DNA of 64,000 bases from Clostridium fungisolvens (GTDB taxonomy: Bacteria > Bacillota > Clostridia > Clostridiales > Clostridiaceae): contig NZ_BLZR01000001.1 of NCBI RefSeq assembly GCF_014193895.1, forward strand, positions 806,001 to 870,000, in the 5' to 3' direction. The notes beneath the pieces were generated by a model that searched no databases, was not told where the DNA came from, and saw only the letters and a list, made by a program, of their open reading frames with translations. This document shows, piece after piece, positions 34,546 to 43,311 of this stretch. A program made the translations under genes and the position numbers. Position 1 is the stretch's first letter. Every line of letters starts with the position of its first letter.

Positions 34546-35643
34546 TTAACATTTATCAATGGATAGTTTTTTTCTTATTAAAGAGACAATAAATAATATT
34601 ATGGGAAGTATGTAAAATAGTAAAAGCCATAAGTTATATGGCATGATTTTTAAACCTGCCTCTATATGTTCAGTAGAGTTAGAGGCCATTGACATACCAA
34701 GGTATAATATTATTGCTGCTGCAGGTATAACAAATATCCTGTGGCTTTTTGTATATGTAAGCTGTTGAATCCCACGAACTCCTGAATAAAGGTGAATACA
34801 AATTTTAAAGAATGCAGTTGTAAGGAATAATAGTACGTTTAGTGCATCAAGGTTTTGTATGAACTCGCCTATTTTTATTAATCTAACCAATCTAAACATT
34901 GGAAAGATGCTTCTTGAAAAAATGGTCTCACCTAGAACAGCTACTGCAAAAAAATCTAAAGCAGATATAAAAATTCCAGAAAGTAAGGTTGCTATTAAAA
35001 CAGTTCTGGTAAGCTTATTTTTATTGTTAACAAAAGGATATATCATAGCAAGTTCTATACTTTGGCCAAAGGTCTGAGTTATGCCTAGTGGAAAAACAGC
35101 CTTCCAGATATCCTTCCAGCCTTTGCCTAAGAATGGTTTGAGATATTGTAAGTGTATAATGTCTGAACTAAATATTAATACAACTATTAATATTGAAATA
35201 ATAGATATAAATGGTATAAAAAGTTCACCAAGCCGTCCAATTACTTCTATGCCTGAGAATACTGCATAACTAGCAACTAATATTAATACTAATGAAGTTA
35301 CAATATGGGGAGTATTCGGCAAAAGGGTATTTGGAATTAGTGACCGTAAATCTCCAATAATACGGCCACCTACATATAAAAATTGAATAGTATACATCCA
35401 GGAAATAGGTGTGCCAAGCCACTTACCAAACTGATTAGGATACCATTCTACTAATGATAGCCCTGGATTTAGTGAATAAAGTTTTAAATATATGTAATTT
35501 ATAAGTAGACCTATCAAAGTGCAGATTAATACAGATATCCATGCAGCTCTGCCAGCTTCAGAGGAAAAACCAAATATTACAGTTGTACCAATCTGATAAA
35601 ATGCAACAAGAGCAAATAATTGAAAATTAGAAATCTTATTCAA
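34546..35643 (-). CDS. gerKB: Spore germinant receptor permease subunit (GerB family)
   Basis: 365 residues with about ten membrane helices, the amino-acid-permease-like (APC) fold of GerAB/GerKB. 'ISNFQLFALVAFYQIGTTVIFG' at the start and 'GRIIGDLRSLI' are typical. This subunit binds the germinant within the membrane of the dormant spore. Third gene of gerKA-KC-KB, 26 bases after gerKC. The ligand cannot be read from sequence. The K-type symbol is by gene order and clostridial convention. Confidence 0.9.
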   Translation of the reverse strand: MNKISNFQLFALVAFYQIGTTVIFGFSSEAGRAAWISVLICTLIGLLINYIYLKLYSLNPGLSLVEWYPNQFGKWLGTPISWMYTIQFLYVGGRIIGDLRSLIPNTLLPNTPHIVTSLVLILVASYAVFSGIEVIGRLGELFIPFISIISILIVVLIFSSDIIHLQYLKPFLGKGWKDIWKAVFPLGITQTFGQSIELAMIYPFVNNKNKLTRTVLIATLLSGIFISALDFFAVAVLGETIFSRSIFPMFRLVRLIKIGEFIQNLDALNVLLFLTTAFFKICIHLYSGVRGIQQLTYTKSHRIFVIPAAAIILYLGMSMASNSTEHIEAGLKIMPYNLWLLLFYILPIILFIVSLIRKKLSIDKC

Positions 35644-35669
35644 GGAAATATCTCCTTTATTTTTAAAAG

Positions 35670-36854
35670 TTATCTTAAAATATCCTCTTCCTTTAATTGA
35701 AGGGATTTAGCATCAAAACCTATTTCTGTTATATCTACATCGCAAGCAACTGACACTTTTAGTGATGGTAATAAGGTTTTCCAATCTTTTTTATATTGAT
35801 TTTCCCATTGTTTAGGATACTTTCCACGAACTATGGAACCAAAACCAAAAACATCAGAAGAGTTTGCATTTTTTGCTTTATCTATAGCAGATTCTGCTAA
35901 GTTTTTTATTCTATTCTCAAATAAAGTATCAATTTCGTCTATAACTGAAGATTTTGTTAAATCTAATTTAGTTGTGTTTTCAGATATATGAGCTTTAGTT
36001 TTAATCAATACTTTTACACTTAGTTGATCTTTTTCTATAATAGGAGTTATTTTTGTTATGCTATTTAAAACCTTAGCGGTAACCTTTCCACCACCGGATT
36101 CTTTTGGAAAAGTCACAGTTCCTAACCCAAGCTTTATTTTATTCTGTATGTAAAGAACTCCTCTAAAGGTATCATAATCTATAAAATCAACTAATTTTGA
36201 TTTATTAAATATCCCAGCACCAGTTATGCTAGCTACTGAAGCAACAGAAGGATTATCTTGTTTATCTGATTTTGTAACTTCTAGAAGTGGAATTATAGGG
36301 TCTATGCCATCTTCTGTTAATGCAATTAAAAAATCTTTTAACTGAACTTCAGCTTTTAGATTTAATGATTTTAATTTATCTATTTCTTGGGCTATATTTC
36401 TTTCAAGTGAGGAATCAGTATCAAAAATTTTACTTGCAGCTCCTTTTACCAAAAACATGTGAGTTTTTATAGATGGCTCAGGATGTCTTGGGAAAAAATC
36501 CAGATATTCTGCGGCGTTTTCCCTGGCAAGGTACTCTCCCATCAAGACGTTTTCCATTTGTGAGAAAAACAATTTTCTGGATATTTTTTTAGAGATTTTA
36601 TTGCACGCATCCATGATATCGTCTCCTTCCGAAGAAAAGATAATCACATCATTGTTTTGAGGAGTTTTTATATCTCCAGATGATATTTGTGATGTTGGGC
36701 GTATGCATAATAAGGTTACTTTTAAATTATCAGATTCACCTTTATCAAGAGCCATACTTGATACAATAATTAAATCATTTATATCATTATTATCCCAACA
36801 TCCAGTTAGAAACATAGTTAATATTAAGAATATGGCTAATAAGTTTTTTTTCAT
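35670..36854 (-). CDS. gerKC: Spore germinant receptor lipoprotein subunit (Ger(x)C family)
   Basis: 394 residues from the ATG of MKKNLLAIFLILTM; an upstream in-frame TTG is part of the ribosome site TTGGAG. The lipobox is FLTGCWDN (Cys about 18), and CWD directly after the lipobox is a hallmark of GerC proteins ('GCWDxxEI'). Domain I and the C-terminal domain ('WENQYKKDWKTLLPSLKVSVACDVDI') are complete. It is anchored to the outer face of the spore inner membrane and assembles with the A and B subunits. Confidence 0.92.
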   Translation of the reverse strand: MKKNLLAIFLILTMFLTGCWDNNDINDLIIVSSMALDKGESDNLKVTLLCIRPTSQISSGDIKTPQNNDVIIFSSEGDDIMDACNKISKKISRKLFFSQMENVLMGEYLARENAAEYLDFFPRHPEPSIKTHMFLVKGAASKIFDTDSSLERNIAQEIDKLKSLNLKAEVQLKDFLIALTEDGIDPIIPLLEVTKSDKQDNPSVASVASITGAGIFNKSKLVDFIDYDTFRGVLYIQNKIKLGLGTVTFPKESGGGKVTAKVLNSITKITPIIEKDQLSVKVLIKTKAHISENTTKLDLTKSSVIDEIDTLFENRIKNLAESAIDKAKNANSSDVFGFGSIVRGKYPKQWENQYKKDWKTLLPSLKVSVACDVDITEIGFDAKSLQLKEEDILR

Positions 36855-36898
36855 AGTATTGATCTCCAATTAATAGACACTTGTTCATATAACACTTT

Positions 36899-38470
36899 CT
36901 ATTTAACTTTATGCCTTTTTAAATTATTATTTTGAATAAAGCTAGGGCGTTTTTTTACTCCCCACCATGGCATTCTCATTAAGGTATCCTTTAAGCTTGA
37001 AGACGTAAATGGAGCTAATGGAGCTAGATAAGGGATTCCAAAGGATTCGATTCTAGCTAGATGTATCAAAAGACATAATACCCCCATATAAAGCCCATAT
37101 AATCCTAAGGTACCAGATAAAATCATTATTCCAAATCTAAGAACGCGTATTGATAAAGCTAGATTATACCTAGGAATTATAAAGGATGAAATACCTGTAA
37201 TAGAAACAATTATTACCATGGAAGAAGAAACTATGCCAGCTTTTACAGCAGCTTCACCTATTACTAAGGCTCCAACTATACTTACTGTTTGACCTGCTGG
37301 GCTAGGAAGTCTTATTCCTGCCTCTCTTAGTCCTTCAAAGAAACCTTCCATAAGTAATGCTTCCACTAATACAGGAAAGGGTACACCTTGCCTTGAAGAA
37401 ATAATTGTTAATAATAAATTTCGAGGTATCATACCTTGATGAAAGCATAAAACAGCTATATAAAAAGAAGGTAGTAATAATGCGTTTATCAAAAATACAT
37501 ATCTAATAAATCTCAATAGTAAAGTAGCTATATAATTTTGATAATAATCTTCGCTTGATTGCATTGCTTGAAAAAAGGTTTGTGGAGCTATAAGTACTAT
37601 GGGTGTATTGTCTACAATGATCCCCACATGCCCTTCAAGTAGCGCACTTGCAAGTCGGTCAGGCCTTTCCGTGTATCCAAACTCAGAAAAAACTGAAAAT
37701 TTACTGGATTGAAGTAGCTCTTCTATATATCCACTTTCTAGTATTGCGTCTATTTCGATTTTAGAGAGTTTATTCATGATGTCATCAACTAAGGATTTTT
37801 CTGCAATTCCATCTAAATATGTAACTGCAGTGTCGGTTTGAGATAGTTTTCCAATCTTAATATTTTTCACTTTCAATTTTGGAGTCTTTAGCCTTCTTCT
37901 GATTAAGGTTATGTTTGTTTCTATGTCTTCGGTGAAACCATCCCTAGGTCCTCTAATAACTGGTTCAATGATTGATTCAGAAACACTTCTCTTTGGAAGC
38001 TTTCTTAATTCTATTAATAGAGCTTTTGATAAACCATCTACTACTAATGCAACTTTTCCTGAAAGTATGGAATCTATTACCAAATCCAATGATTCACTTT
38101 CTTCAATAGAAGGTAGAAAAATATTAGTTTTTATATAGTCATGTATATTTTCAATACTAATGTTGTTAGCTGGAAGTTGATTTTTGTTAAGATGTATTAA
38201 CGGTCTTATCAAATCTTCGCTGACAAGTTCTTTATCAATAAAATTGTTCAGAAATATTATGGTTCCTTCAATAGAGTTATTTATATTTAAGTCTTTATAT
38301 GTTATATCTGATATATCTGAAAATGTATCTTTTATTAAAGTCATATTTATCTTTAAATTTGTAGAAAGTTTATTATTGCTGGTAGTTGAATAATTCTTAT
38401 TATCTGAAGAGACATCAGAACTTTTATTTGTTGATTCAAATTTGCTTAATAGTCTTTTTAAAATATTCAT
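36899..38470 (-). CDS. gerKA: Spore germinant receptor A subunit (GerA family)
   Basis: 523 residues. A soluble N-terminal region (about 1-280) includes 'GKVALVVDGLSKALLIELR', 'SEFGYTERPDRLASALLEGHVGIIVDNTP' and the family block 'EPVIRGPRDGFTEDIETNITLIRRRL'. The C-terminal part has four to five membrane helices ('PRNLLLTIISSRQGVPFPVLVEALLMEGFFEGLREAG'). GerA subunits form an oligomeric channel for monovalent ions when germinant binds. First gene of the operon. A sequence AGAATA with CACTATA about 19 bases later upstream could be a sigma-G promoter but is a weak match. Confidence 0.95.
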   Translation of the reverse strand: MNILKRLLSKFESTNKSSDVSSDNKNYSTTSNNKLSTNLKINMTLIKDTFSDISDITYKDLNINNSIEGTIIFLNNFIDKELVSEDLIRPLIHLNKNQLPANNISIENIHDYIKTNIFLPSIEESESLDLVIDSILSGKVALVVDGLSKALLIELRKLPKRSVSESIIEPVIRGPRDGFTEDIETNITLIRRRLKTPKLKVKNIKIGKLSQTDTAVTYLDGIAEKSLVDDIMNKLSKIEIDAILESGYIEELLQSSKFSVFSEFGYTERPDRLASALLEGHVGIIVDNTPIVLIAPQTFFQAMQSSEDYYQNYIATLLLRFIRYVFLINALLLPSFYIAVLCFHQGMIPRNLLLTIISSRQGVPFPVLVEALLMEGFFEGLREAGIRLPSPAGQTVSIVGALVIGEAAVKAGIVSSSMVIIVSITGISSFIIPRYNLALSIRVLRFGIMILSGTLGLYGLYMGVLCLLIHLARIESFGIPYLAPLAPFTSSSLKDTLMRMPWWGVKKRPSFIQNNNLKRHKVK

Positions 38471-38641
38471 AGTACAAAACTTCCTATATAATTATAGATT
38501 TATAACTATAGTGTCAACACTAAATGATAAAATATTCTATTTTGTAACGTTAGTAGGAGTAAAAATACGGTTGTGGAAAAATATATAACGTATAATGTTG
38601 AAATTTATTTTAGTTTACACGGTTATAGCTAAAAAACTACA

Positions 38642-38684
38642 TTTTGTGCTACAAAACATTAAATTACTTACAGTTTGTTATAAT
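38642..38684 (+). promoter_or_regulatory. Putative agrBD regulatory region
   Basis: A perfect inverted repeat TTTTGT-GCT-ACAAAA (38642-38656) lies upstream of ACAGTTTG (38670-38677), which resembles one half of an AgrA site (ACAGTT), and of TGTTATAAT (38676-38684), a possible extended -10. The -10 is very close to the ribosome site, so the exact start is uncertain. Confidence 0.35.
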
Positions 38685-38704
38685 TTAATTAGAGGTGGTT
38701 TAGG

Positions 38705-39340
38705 ATGGAAGAGAAGCTATCTAACGATATGACCATAATGGAAAAACTGGCCGATAATATTGCAATGAAGATTAATAAAGTAATTCAGAAAGATGGCATC
38801 GAATTACAAAAGGTCAAGCTTGGTATTGAAATATTATTAATTAATATATCCAAGTTTATATTGATACTTTTAGTTTCTATAAAACTTCATTTGGTCATAC
38901 AAACAACAATAATTACCATAGTTTTAGGGGCTATACGTAGTAAGGCTTTTGGATTACACGCGAAGAGCAGTATTGTTTGCACAATAACTTCTTTGATGCT
39001 TTATGTAATTGGTGGTTACGTAAGTAATTTAGCACAACCTAATAAGTTTGTTATTTTCTGCATATTTATAGCTATAAATATTGCGTTATACATATATGCG
39101 CCAGCAGATACAGAATATCATCCTTTGATTGGACAAGCGTTGAGACGAAATCTTAAGAAAAAAGCTGTTATTACAGGCGCAATATTAATGATGCTAGCCT
39201 TAATGAGTACTAATTATGTTATAACTAATTTGATAACTTTAGCTTCGATTTTTGAGGTTTTAAGCATATTACCCATATCTTATAAAGTTTTAAACAGGAG
39301 GTATAATAATTATGAACAATACGAAGAATCAATTATTTGA
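38705..39340 (+). CDS. agrB: AgrB-type accessory gene regulator, peptide-processing membrane protease
   Basis: 211 residues with about five membrane segments. The catalytic pair is in 'RSKAFGLHAKSSIVCTITS' (His85, Cys92), spaced as in known AgrB proteins. It trims the AgrD precursor and forms the thiolactone ring of the signal peptide. Its last 29 bases overlap the agrD gene, so the two are translationally coupled. It is divergent from the gerK operon. Confidence 0.93.
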   Translation: MEEKLSNDMTIMEKLADNIAMKINKVIQKDGIELQKVKLGIEILLINISKFILILLVSIKLHLVIQTTIITIVLGAIRSKAFGLHAKSSIVCTITSLMLYVIGGYVSNLAQPNKFVIFCIFIAINIALYIYAPADTEYHPLIGQALRRNLKKKAVITGAILMMLALMSTNYVITNLITLASIFEVLSILPISYKVLNRRYNNYEQYEESII

Positions 39341-39461
39341 AAAGTTAGCAAGGGCTATAGGAGATACATCAATAAAGATAAGTGATAAGGCTACTGGGAA
39401 ATGCATGATAGGATACTTTTATGAACCAAAAGCTATGCTCGAAATAATAAAAAATAAATAA
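39312..39461 (+). CDS. agrD: AgrD autoinducing-peptide precursor (49 aa)
   Basis: ATG 39312 (with AGGAGG 11-16 bases upstream, inside agrB) to TAA 39459-39461 gives 49 residues. There is an amphipathic N-terminal helix (NQLFEKLARAIGD), then the core KCMIGYF followed by YEPK and a charged C-tail (AMLEIIKNK). A single Cys followed by small and hydrophobic residues and then Y-E-P is the clostridial AgrD pattern. The mature signal would be a thiolactone closed from the Cys to the residue before the YEP segment, for example ring CMIGYF or CMIGY. The exact ends cannot be read. It is short enough to be missed by gene callers. Confidence 0.88.
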   Translation: MNNTKNQLFEKLARAIGDTSIKISDKATGKCMIGYFYEPKAMLEIIKNK

Positions 39462-39477
39462 TACATAATAAACATTA

Positions 39478-39522
39478 AAACAGGCTTTTTTACAGGTATA
39501 AGTAAAGAGGCCTGTTTTTTGT
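39478..39522 (+). terminator. Terminator after agrD
   Basis: AACAGGC (39479-39485) pairs with GCCTGTT (39510-39516), followed by six T residues. It separates agrBD from agrCA. Confidence 0.75.
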
Positions 39523-39601
39523 TGTTGTATTTTCAAAAATACTGGGCTGGTTTCAATTAAGTTACAAAATTATACTTAATAAATGTAAAAAGTAAAAAAT
39601 G

Positions 39602-39610
39602 TGATATAAT
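39602..39610 (+). promoter_or_regulatory. Extended -10 of the agrC promoter
   Basis: TGATATAAT (TG-n-TATAAT) within TGTGATATAATT. The same 11-base string occurs before agrA at 41032-41040. Confidence 0.55.
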
Positions 39611-39641
39611 TGGATATGATTATCTTTTGAGGGGGGAGTTT

Positions 39642-40949
39642 ATGACAAATTTTCTAGATGTTTTAATAACTATTTTCTTATTGTTCATAGCTATAATGAA
39701 TCTGGCAACCTTAAAATTTACTAAAAAAGAGGCCATAACTATAATAATTGCAACTTTAATTATAGCAGTTCCTGCTGGTCTTTTTCTGAGTTATTTAAGC
39801 ATAATACCAATAGATATTGCCTTTATGTTTTTCATTTATAAAAAGCACGGAAAAATAATTGTAAGTATCCTTCTGCCACTATTGGCTACCATAATAAGCG
39901 TGGTATCAGATTATATAGTGAGTTGCGTTAATATTTATGTTTTTAAAATAGATATTAACAACTCTTATAATAACATAACGTACATATTTTCTTTTATTGC
40001 AACTGTGTTTGTTATATTGATTATTAGTAGAACTGTAAGAGGTTTTATAGATAGAAAGCTAAAAGCTATTAATTTTGAGTTAACAGAAAAGTTTAGTCTT
40101 ATAATAATATTGAGTCTTATAGTGACCTTAGTGATATTTTATATAAATATAATGCTAGGTGGAAAGTTAGGTTTTACAAATGAAATATTAAAGCTAAATA
40201 GCATTATATTTTTTATCTATTGTATTTTCTTTTGCATTATAATGTATGTGCTTTTCAAGAGCATAACAAAAGAAATGGAAATCCAAAATAAACAAGCACA
40301 CTTCGAAAGTTTACAGAAATATACTGAGAATTTAGAAAATCTCTATAGTGAAATGAGAGTGTTTAAGCATGATTATGTAAATATAATATCCTCAATGATA
40401 GGATATATGGATGATAATGATATGGAAGGCTTAAAAAATCATTTTACTAAAAATATAGTTCCATTAAGCAATGAAATCGGAAGAAGTAAATCAAAAATAG
40501 ATATTCTTAAAAATATAAAGATTCCTGAGATAAAAGGGATTCTATCATCCAAATTGATAAGGGCACAAGAAATAGGTATTGATGTGGATATAGATGTGGC
40601 AGAACCAATATTAAAAGTATCCATGGGCATTATAGATATAGTAAGAGCTTTGGGAATATTATTAGATAATGCTATTGAAGCAGCTGAAAAGTGTCCAAGT
40701 CCTATGATAAAAGTAGGATTTATTAAAAAAGAATATTCGTTAGAAGTAATAATAATTAATAGCTGTTTAGAGGATATTCCTCCAATATACAAATTAAACA
40801 AAAAAGGATATTCAACAAAGGGAGAAAATAGAGGAGTAGGATTAAGTAACTTAAAATTAATTTTAGACAAGTACGATAATATCTTTTTAGATACAATAGT
40901 TGAAAATAATACTTTCTTCCAGAGAATGAATATACAATCTCCTTCATAA
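39642..40949 (+). CDS. agrC: AgrC-type sensor histidine kinase
   Basis: About 435 residues from ATG 39642 (GGGGGGAG upstream); an in-frame TTG earlier lies in the ribosome site. Six membrane helices (about 1-215) form the peptide sensor. The kinase part has the phosphoacceptor in 'EMRVFKHDYVNIISSMIGYM', the N-box 'LLDNAIEAAEKC' and G-box 'KGENRGVGLSNLK', the GHKL (HPK10) architecture of AgrC and ComD receptors. It should detect the AgrD-derived peptide and phosphorylate the AgrA encoded next to it. Confidence 0.93.
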   Translation: MTNFLDVLITIFLLFIAIMNLATLKFTKKEAITIIIATLIIAVPAGLFLSYLSIIPIDIAFMFFIYKKHGKIIVSILLPLLATIISVVSDYIVSCVNIYVFKIDINNSYNNITYIFSFIATVFVILIISRTVRGFIDRKLKAINFELTEKFSLIIILSLIVTLVIFYINIMLGGKLGFTNEILKLNSIIFFIYCIFFCIIMYVLFKSITKEMEIQNKQAHFESLQKYTENLENLYSEMRVFKHDYVNIISSMIGYMDDNDMEGLKNHFTKNIVPLSNEIGRSKSKIDILKNIKIPEIKGILSSKLIRAQEIGIDVDIDVAEPILKVSMGIIDIVRALGILLDNAIEAAEKCPSPMIKVGFIKKEYSLEVIIINSCLEDIPPIYKLNKKGYSTKGENRGVGLSNLKLILDKYDNIFLDTIVENNTFFQRMNIQSPS

Positions 40950-40952
40950 CCA

Positions 40953-41027
40953 CTTAATTTCAACAAACTAAGTAACATGGTTTTTTAAGTAAAGTTACTT
41001 AAGTATTGTTTTGTGTTGATTTTAATG
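40953..41027 (+). other. Imperfect hairpin between agrC and agrA
   Basis: TTCAACAAACTAAGTAAC pairs imperfectly with GTTACTTAAG and TTGTGTTGA. It could attenuate read-through from agrC into agrA. An extended -10 for agrA follows directly. Confidence 0.4.
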
Positions 41028-41031
41028 GCTG

Positions 41032-41040
41032 TGATATAAT
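41032..41040 (+). promoter_or_regulatory. Extended -10 of the agrA promoter
   Basis: TGATATAAT, identical in an 11-base context (TGTGATATAATT) to the agrC promoter. A weak -35 (TTGTGT) lies 18 bases before TATAAT. Confidence 0.5.
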
Positions 41041-41097
41041 TAATAGTGACAATATGTTCGTATATGAGTGATATTTATAGATCTGGGGGAAATAGAG

Positions 41098-41820
41098 ATG
41101 CTGAAGGTTTTTATTTGTGAAGATAATGATAAACAGAGAGAATATTATAAAAAGATTGTTGAAAATACTATAATTATTGAAAATCTTGATATGGAAATAG
41201 CTGTAGTTACAAATAAATCTAAAGAACTACTTGATTATATAAGTAGAAATGATGTAGCAGGATTATATTTTTTAGATGTAGATTTAAAAGAAGAAGCTAG
41301 TGGGATAGCACTTGCTGCAGAGATCAGAAAAATCGATTCTAAAGGTTTTATAGTATTTGTTACAACCCATAGTGAGATGAGCTATTTGACTTTTACTTAT
41401 AAAGTAGAAGCTATGGATTACATAATTAAAGATAAATATAATGAGGTGGAAAAAAGAATAAAAGACTGTATCCTAGAGGCTAATAAGAGATATAGCAGTA
41501 AAAAAAATGATGGTGAACTCTTTAGTGTTAAGTTGAATGAAAGATTAATAAATTTGGAATTAGATAAAATACTTTTTTTTGAAACCTCTAAAACTGTTAG
41601 AAAAGTTATTGTCCATGCTACTGATAGACAAATAGAGTTTAATGGAAAAATTAGTGATATAGAAGAAAAGCTTGATTCCAGATTTTATAGATGCCATAAA
41701 TCATATATTATAAATAAGAACAATATTAAAGAGTTAGATATTAAGAACAGAATAGCATATATGATTAATGGAGAAGAGTGTATAATATCTAGCCGCTGTG
41801 CTAAAGGACTTATTAAATAG
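41098..41820 (+). CDS. agrA: AgrA-type LytTR response regulator
   Basis: 240 residues from ATG 41098 (MLKVFICEDND); the longer in-frame start lies upstream of the GGGGGA ribosome site. The receiver domain (about 1-125) has the acidic pocket CEDND and the phospho-aspartate in YFLDVDLKEE. The LytTR DNA-binding domain follows ('ILFFETSKTVRKVIVHATD', 'FYRCHKSYIINKNNIKELD'). It is the output of the agr circuit. Targets are not visible here beyond a possible ACAGTT half-site before agrB. Confidence 0.94.
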   Translation: MLKVFICEDNDKQREYYKKIVENTIIIENLDMEIAVVTNKSKELLDYISRNDVAGLYFLDVDLKEEASGIALAAEIRKIDSKGFIVFVTTHSEMSYLTFTYKVEAMDYIIKDKYNEVEKRIKDCILEANKRYSSKKNDGELFSVKLNERLINLELDKILFFETSKTVRKVIVHATDRQIEFNGKISDIEEKLDSRFYRCHKSYIINKNNIKELDIKNRIAYMINGEECIISSRCAKGLIK

Positions 41821-41827
41821 GTTTTAT

Positions 41828-41852
41828 AGGGAGCTTTTAAGCTCCCTTATTT
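41828..41852 (+). terminator. Terminator of agrA
   Basis: GGGAGCTT pairs with AAGCTCCC with a minimal loop, followed by TTATTT. Confidence 0.7.
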
Positions 41853-42280
41853 ACTGTATAGAAAAATATAAAGTTTTAATAGTAGCTAAAACTAGTAATT
41901 TCAGATACTTATAATAATGCTTTGAAAATACAGTGAGAAGTAGAAGTTATCGGATTACAAGAATTTATTTGCGTACGTTCTAAAAAGACAGATGTGTAAA
42001 AAAACTAACATAAATGAAACAAATTAAATTTATAAGAATACGGTCATGATAAAAAATTAACAACTTATGTACAAGGTGATAAAAACTCATATTTTAATGA
42101 TAGATTAGTATTACAGGGATAAATGTTGTTTAAAGAATATGTCTTGGTACTTTATATTCTAAGTCATATACTTTTACGTTAGATGAACATAAAAAGGATT
42201 TTAAAATTTATCATTAGAAAGGAGAAAGACAAATTTAGTTTAGAAAACTGTGGAAGTAAAAAGGGTTTGTCGTAAAAAAC
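41853..42280. other. Intergenic region with possible decayed coding traces
   Basis: Short peptide-like stretches such as LTTYVQGDKNSYFNDRLVLQG (42056-42121 region) and SYTFTLDEHKKDFKIYH (ending near 42216) occur in different frames with stops between. This is compatible with an eroded gene just upstream of the 158-residue unknown protein. No family can be named. Confidence 0.3.
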
Positions 42281-42757
42281 ATGAGGAGTATAAATGTATA
42301 TAAAGAAATAGTATTTAGTAATTTGATAAAAATCTCATTAAATGGATGCAAAGATGACATAATTCCAGAAGTTAAAAGTTTTTATAGCTGTCTTAAGGAA
42401 AAAGGGATAGATACTTATCCGCAAATAGCAACCAATAAGATGGTGAAAAGTGTAAATGACGTAAGTGTGGAAGAAAGTGAGATTTATGTTGTCTCTTCGG
42501 AAGATGGTTTAAAAAAGGTAGAAGGTCTGTACAAAACATACGAAGAGCTGATGTGGGAGAATGTGGTGATGCTAGAGTATAACGGAGTTCTTCTAGAGTT
42601 TCAAAATGCTGTTAAAGAATTAAAACAATATATAGAAAAAAATAATATGAAAACTATTTCGGGTTTTTATACCTATATACCGCATGAAATAAAGGGTTCG
42701 GACATATTTTCAAGAAAAATTGATATGAATTGCTTTGTGAAAATTGAACAAGAGTAA
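42281..42757 (+). CDS. Uncharacterised protein (weak DUF5085-like resemblance)
   Basis: 158 residues, soluble and acidic, no signal peptide. It has alternating strand-helix segments: 'VYKEIVFSNLIKISLNGCKDDIIPEVKSFYSCLKEKGIDTYPQIATNKM', 'VVMLEYNGVLLEFQNAVKELKQYIEKNNMKTISGFYTYIPHEI'. The layout recalls DUF5085/GyrI-like small-molecule-binding folds. DUF5085 genes tend to sit near LXG-toxin/type VII loci, but no such genes are here. The ATG has no strong ribosome site (GTCGTAAAAAAC precedes it), so the start is uncertain. A very strong terminator follows. Confidence 0.55.
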   Translation: MRSINVYKEIVFSNLIKISLNGCKDDIIPEVKSFYSCLKEKGIDTYPQIATNKMVKSVNDVSVEESEIYVVSSEDGLKKVEGLYKTYEELMWENVVMLEYNGVLLEFQNAVKELKQYIEKNNMKTISGFYTYIPHEIKGSDIFSRKIDMNCFVKIEQE

Positions 42758-42765
42758 ATATATAA

Positions 42766-42828
42766 AAATAAGTGCAAGTATTATAGACATAAGATCATTC
42801 TTAATCGATAATACTTGCACTTATTTTG
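42766..42828 (+). terminator. Terminator after the 158-residue protein
   Basis: AAATAAGTGCAAGTATTAT (42766-42784) is perfectly complementary to ATAATACTTGCACTTATTT (42808-42826). The loop is 23 bases. Confidence 0.8.
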
Positions 42829-43311
42829 CAATAACCGAGCTACTATTATCGTAAGCTCCATATTGATAGTCTAATTTTTCTTTATACAACTATTTATTAA
42901 ATAAATGTTGTTAAATATTTATATATGTAGATGGACAACCCATAATTATCTTATATTTTAAAGTTGCTTGTCTAAAATTTGCGGAGTATTAAAAACAGTT
43001 TTCGGACAAAACTAGATTTCTTTGCGATACTTCAGAGTAACATTTGCTGCTTTCCTATATTGTTAATTTCTCAAAACCGTATTGTCCACTTTTTGCCATT
43101 ATCAATTTTTTAGAATTATACTAATCGAGTTACAATGTTGTTAGTGGGTTCAAAGTTTCATTAGCTATTTATGGTTTTATTAATACTCATTAATAACAAG
43201 AGAGTATTTCTGAATATATTAAATTAAAATTAGCAAACAGCTAAATTATACAACTAAATTTTCAATATAAATATCATTGATTATTCAGAGTTATATTAAC
43301 TTATAATTTCT
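42829..43311. other. Long intergenic region downstream of the transposase-like gene
   Basis: About 480 bases with scattered strings such as TTGTCTAAAATTTG (42971) and CGGACAAAAC that look like pieces of mobile DNA ends, but no complete inverted repeat or ORF was found. Confidence 0.3.

Noticed and set aside
40439..40978. 179-codon minus-strand frame opposite agrC
   Set aside because: Antisense shadow of a well-supported kinase gene with clear motifs; no ribosome site.
42829..43311. Possible IS remnant with TTGTCTAAAATT-like ends
   Set aside because: No paired inverted repeat, no coding trace and no target duplication.
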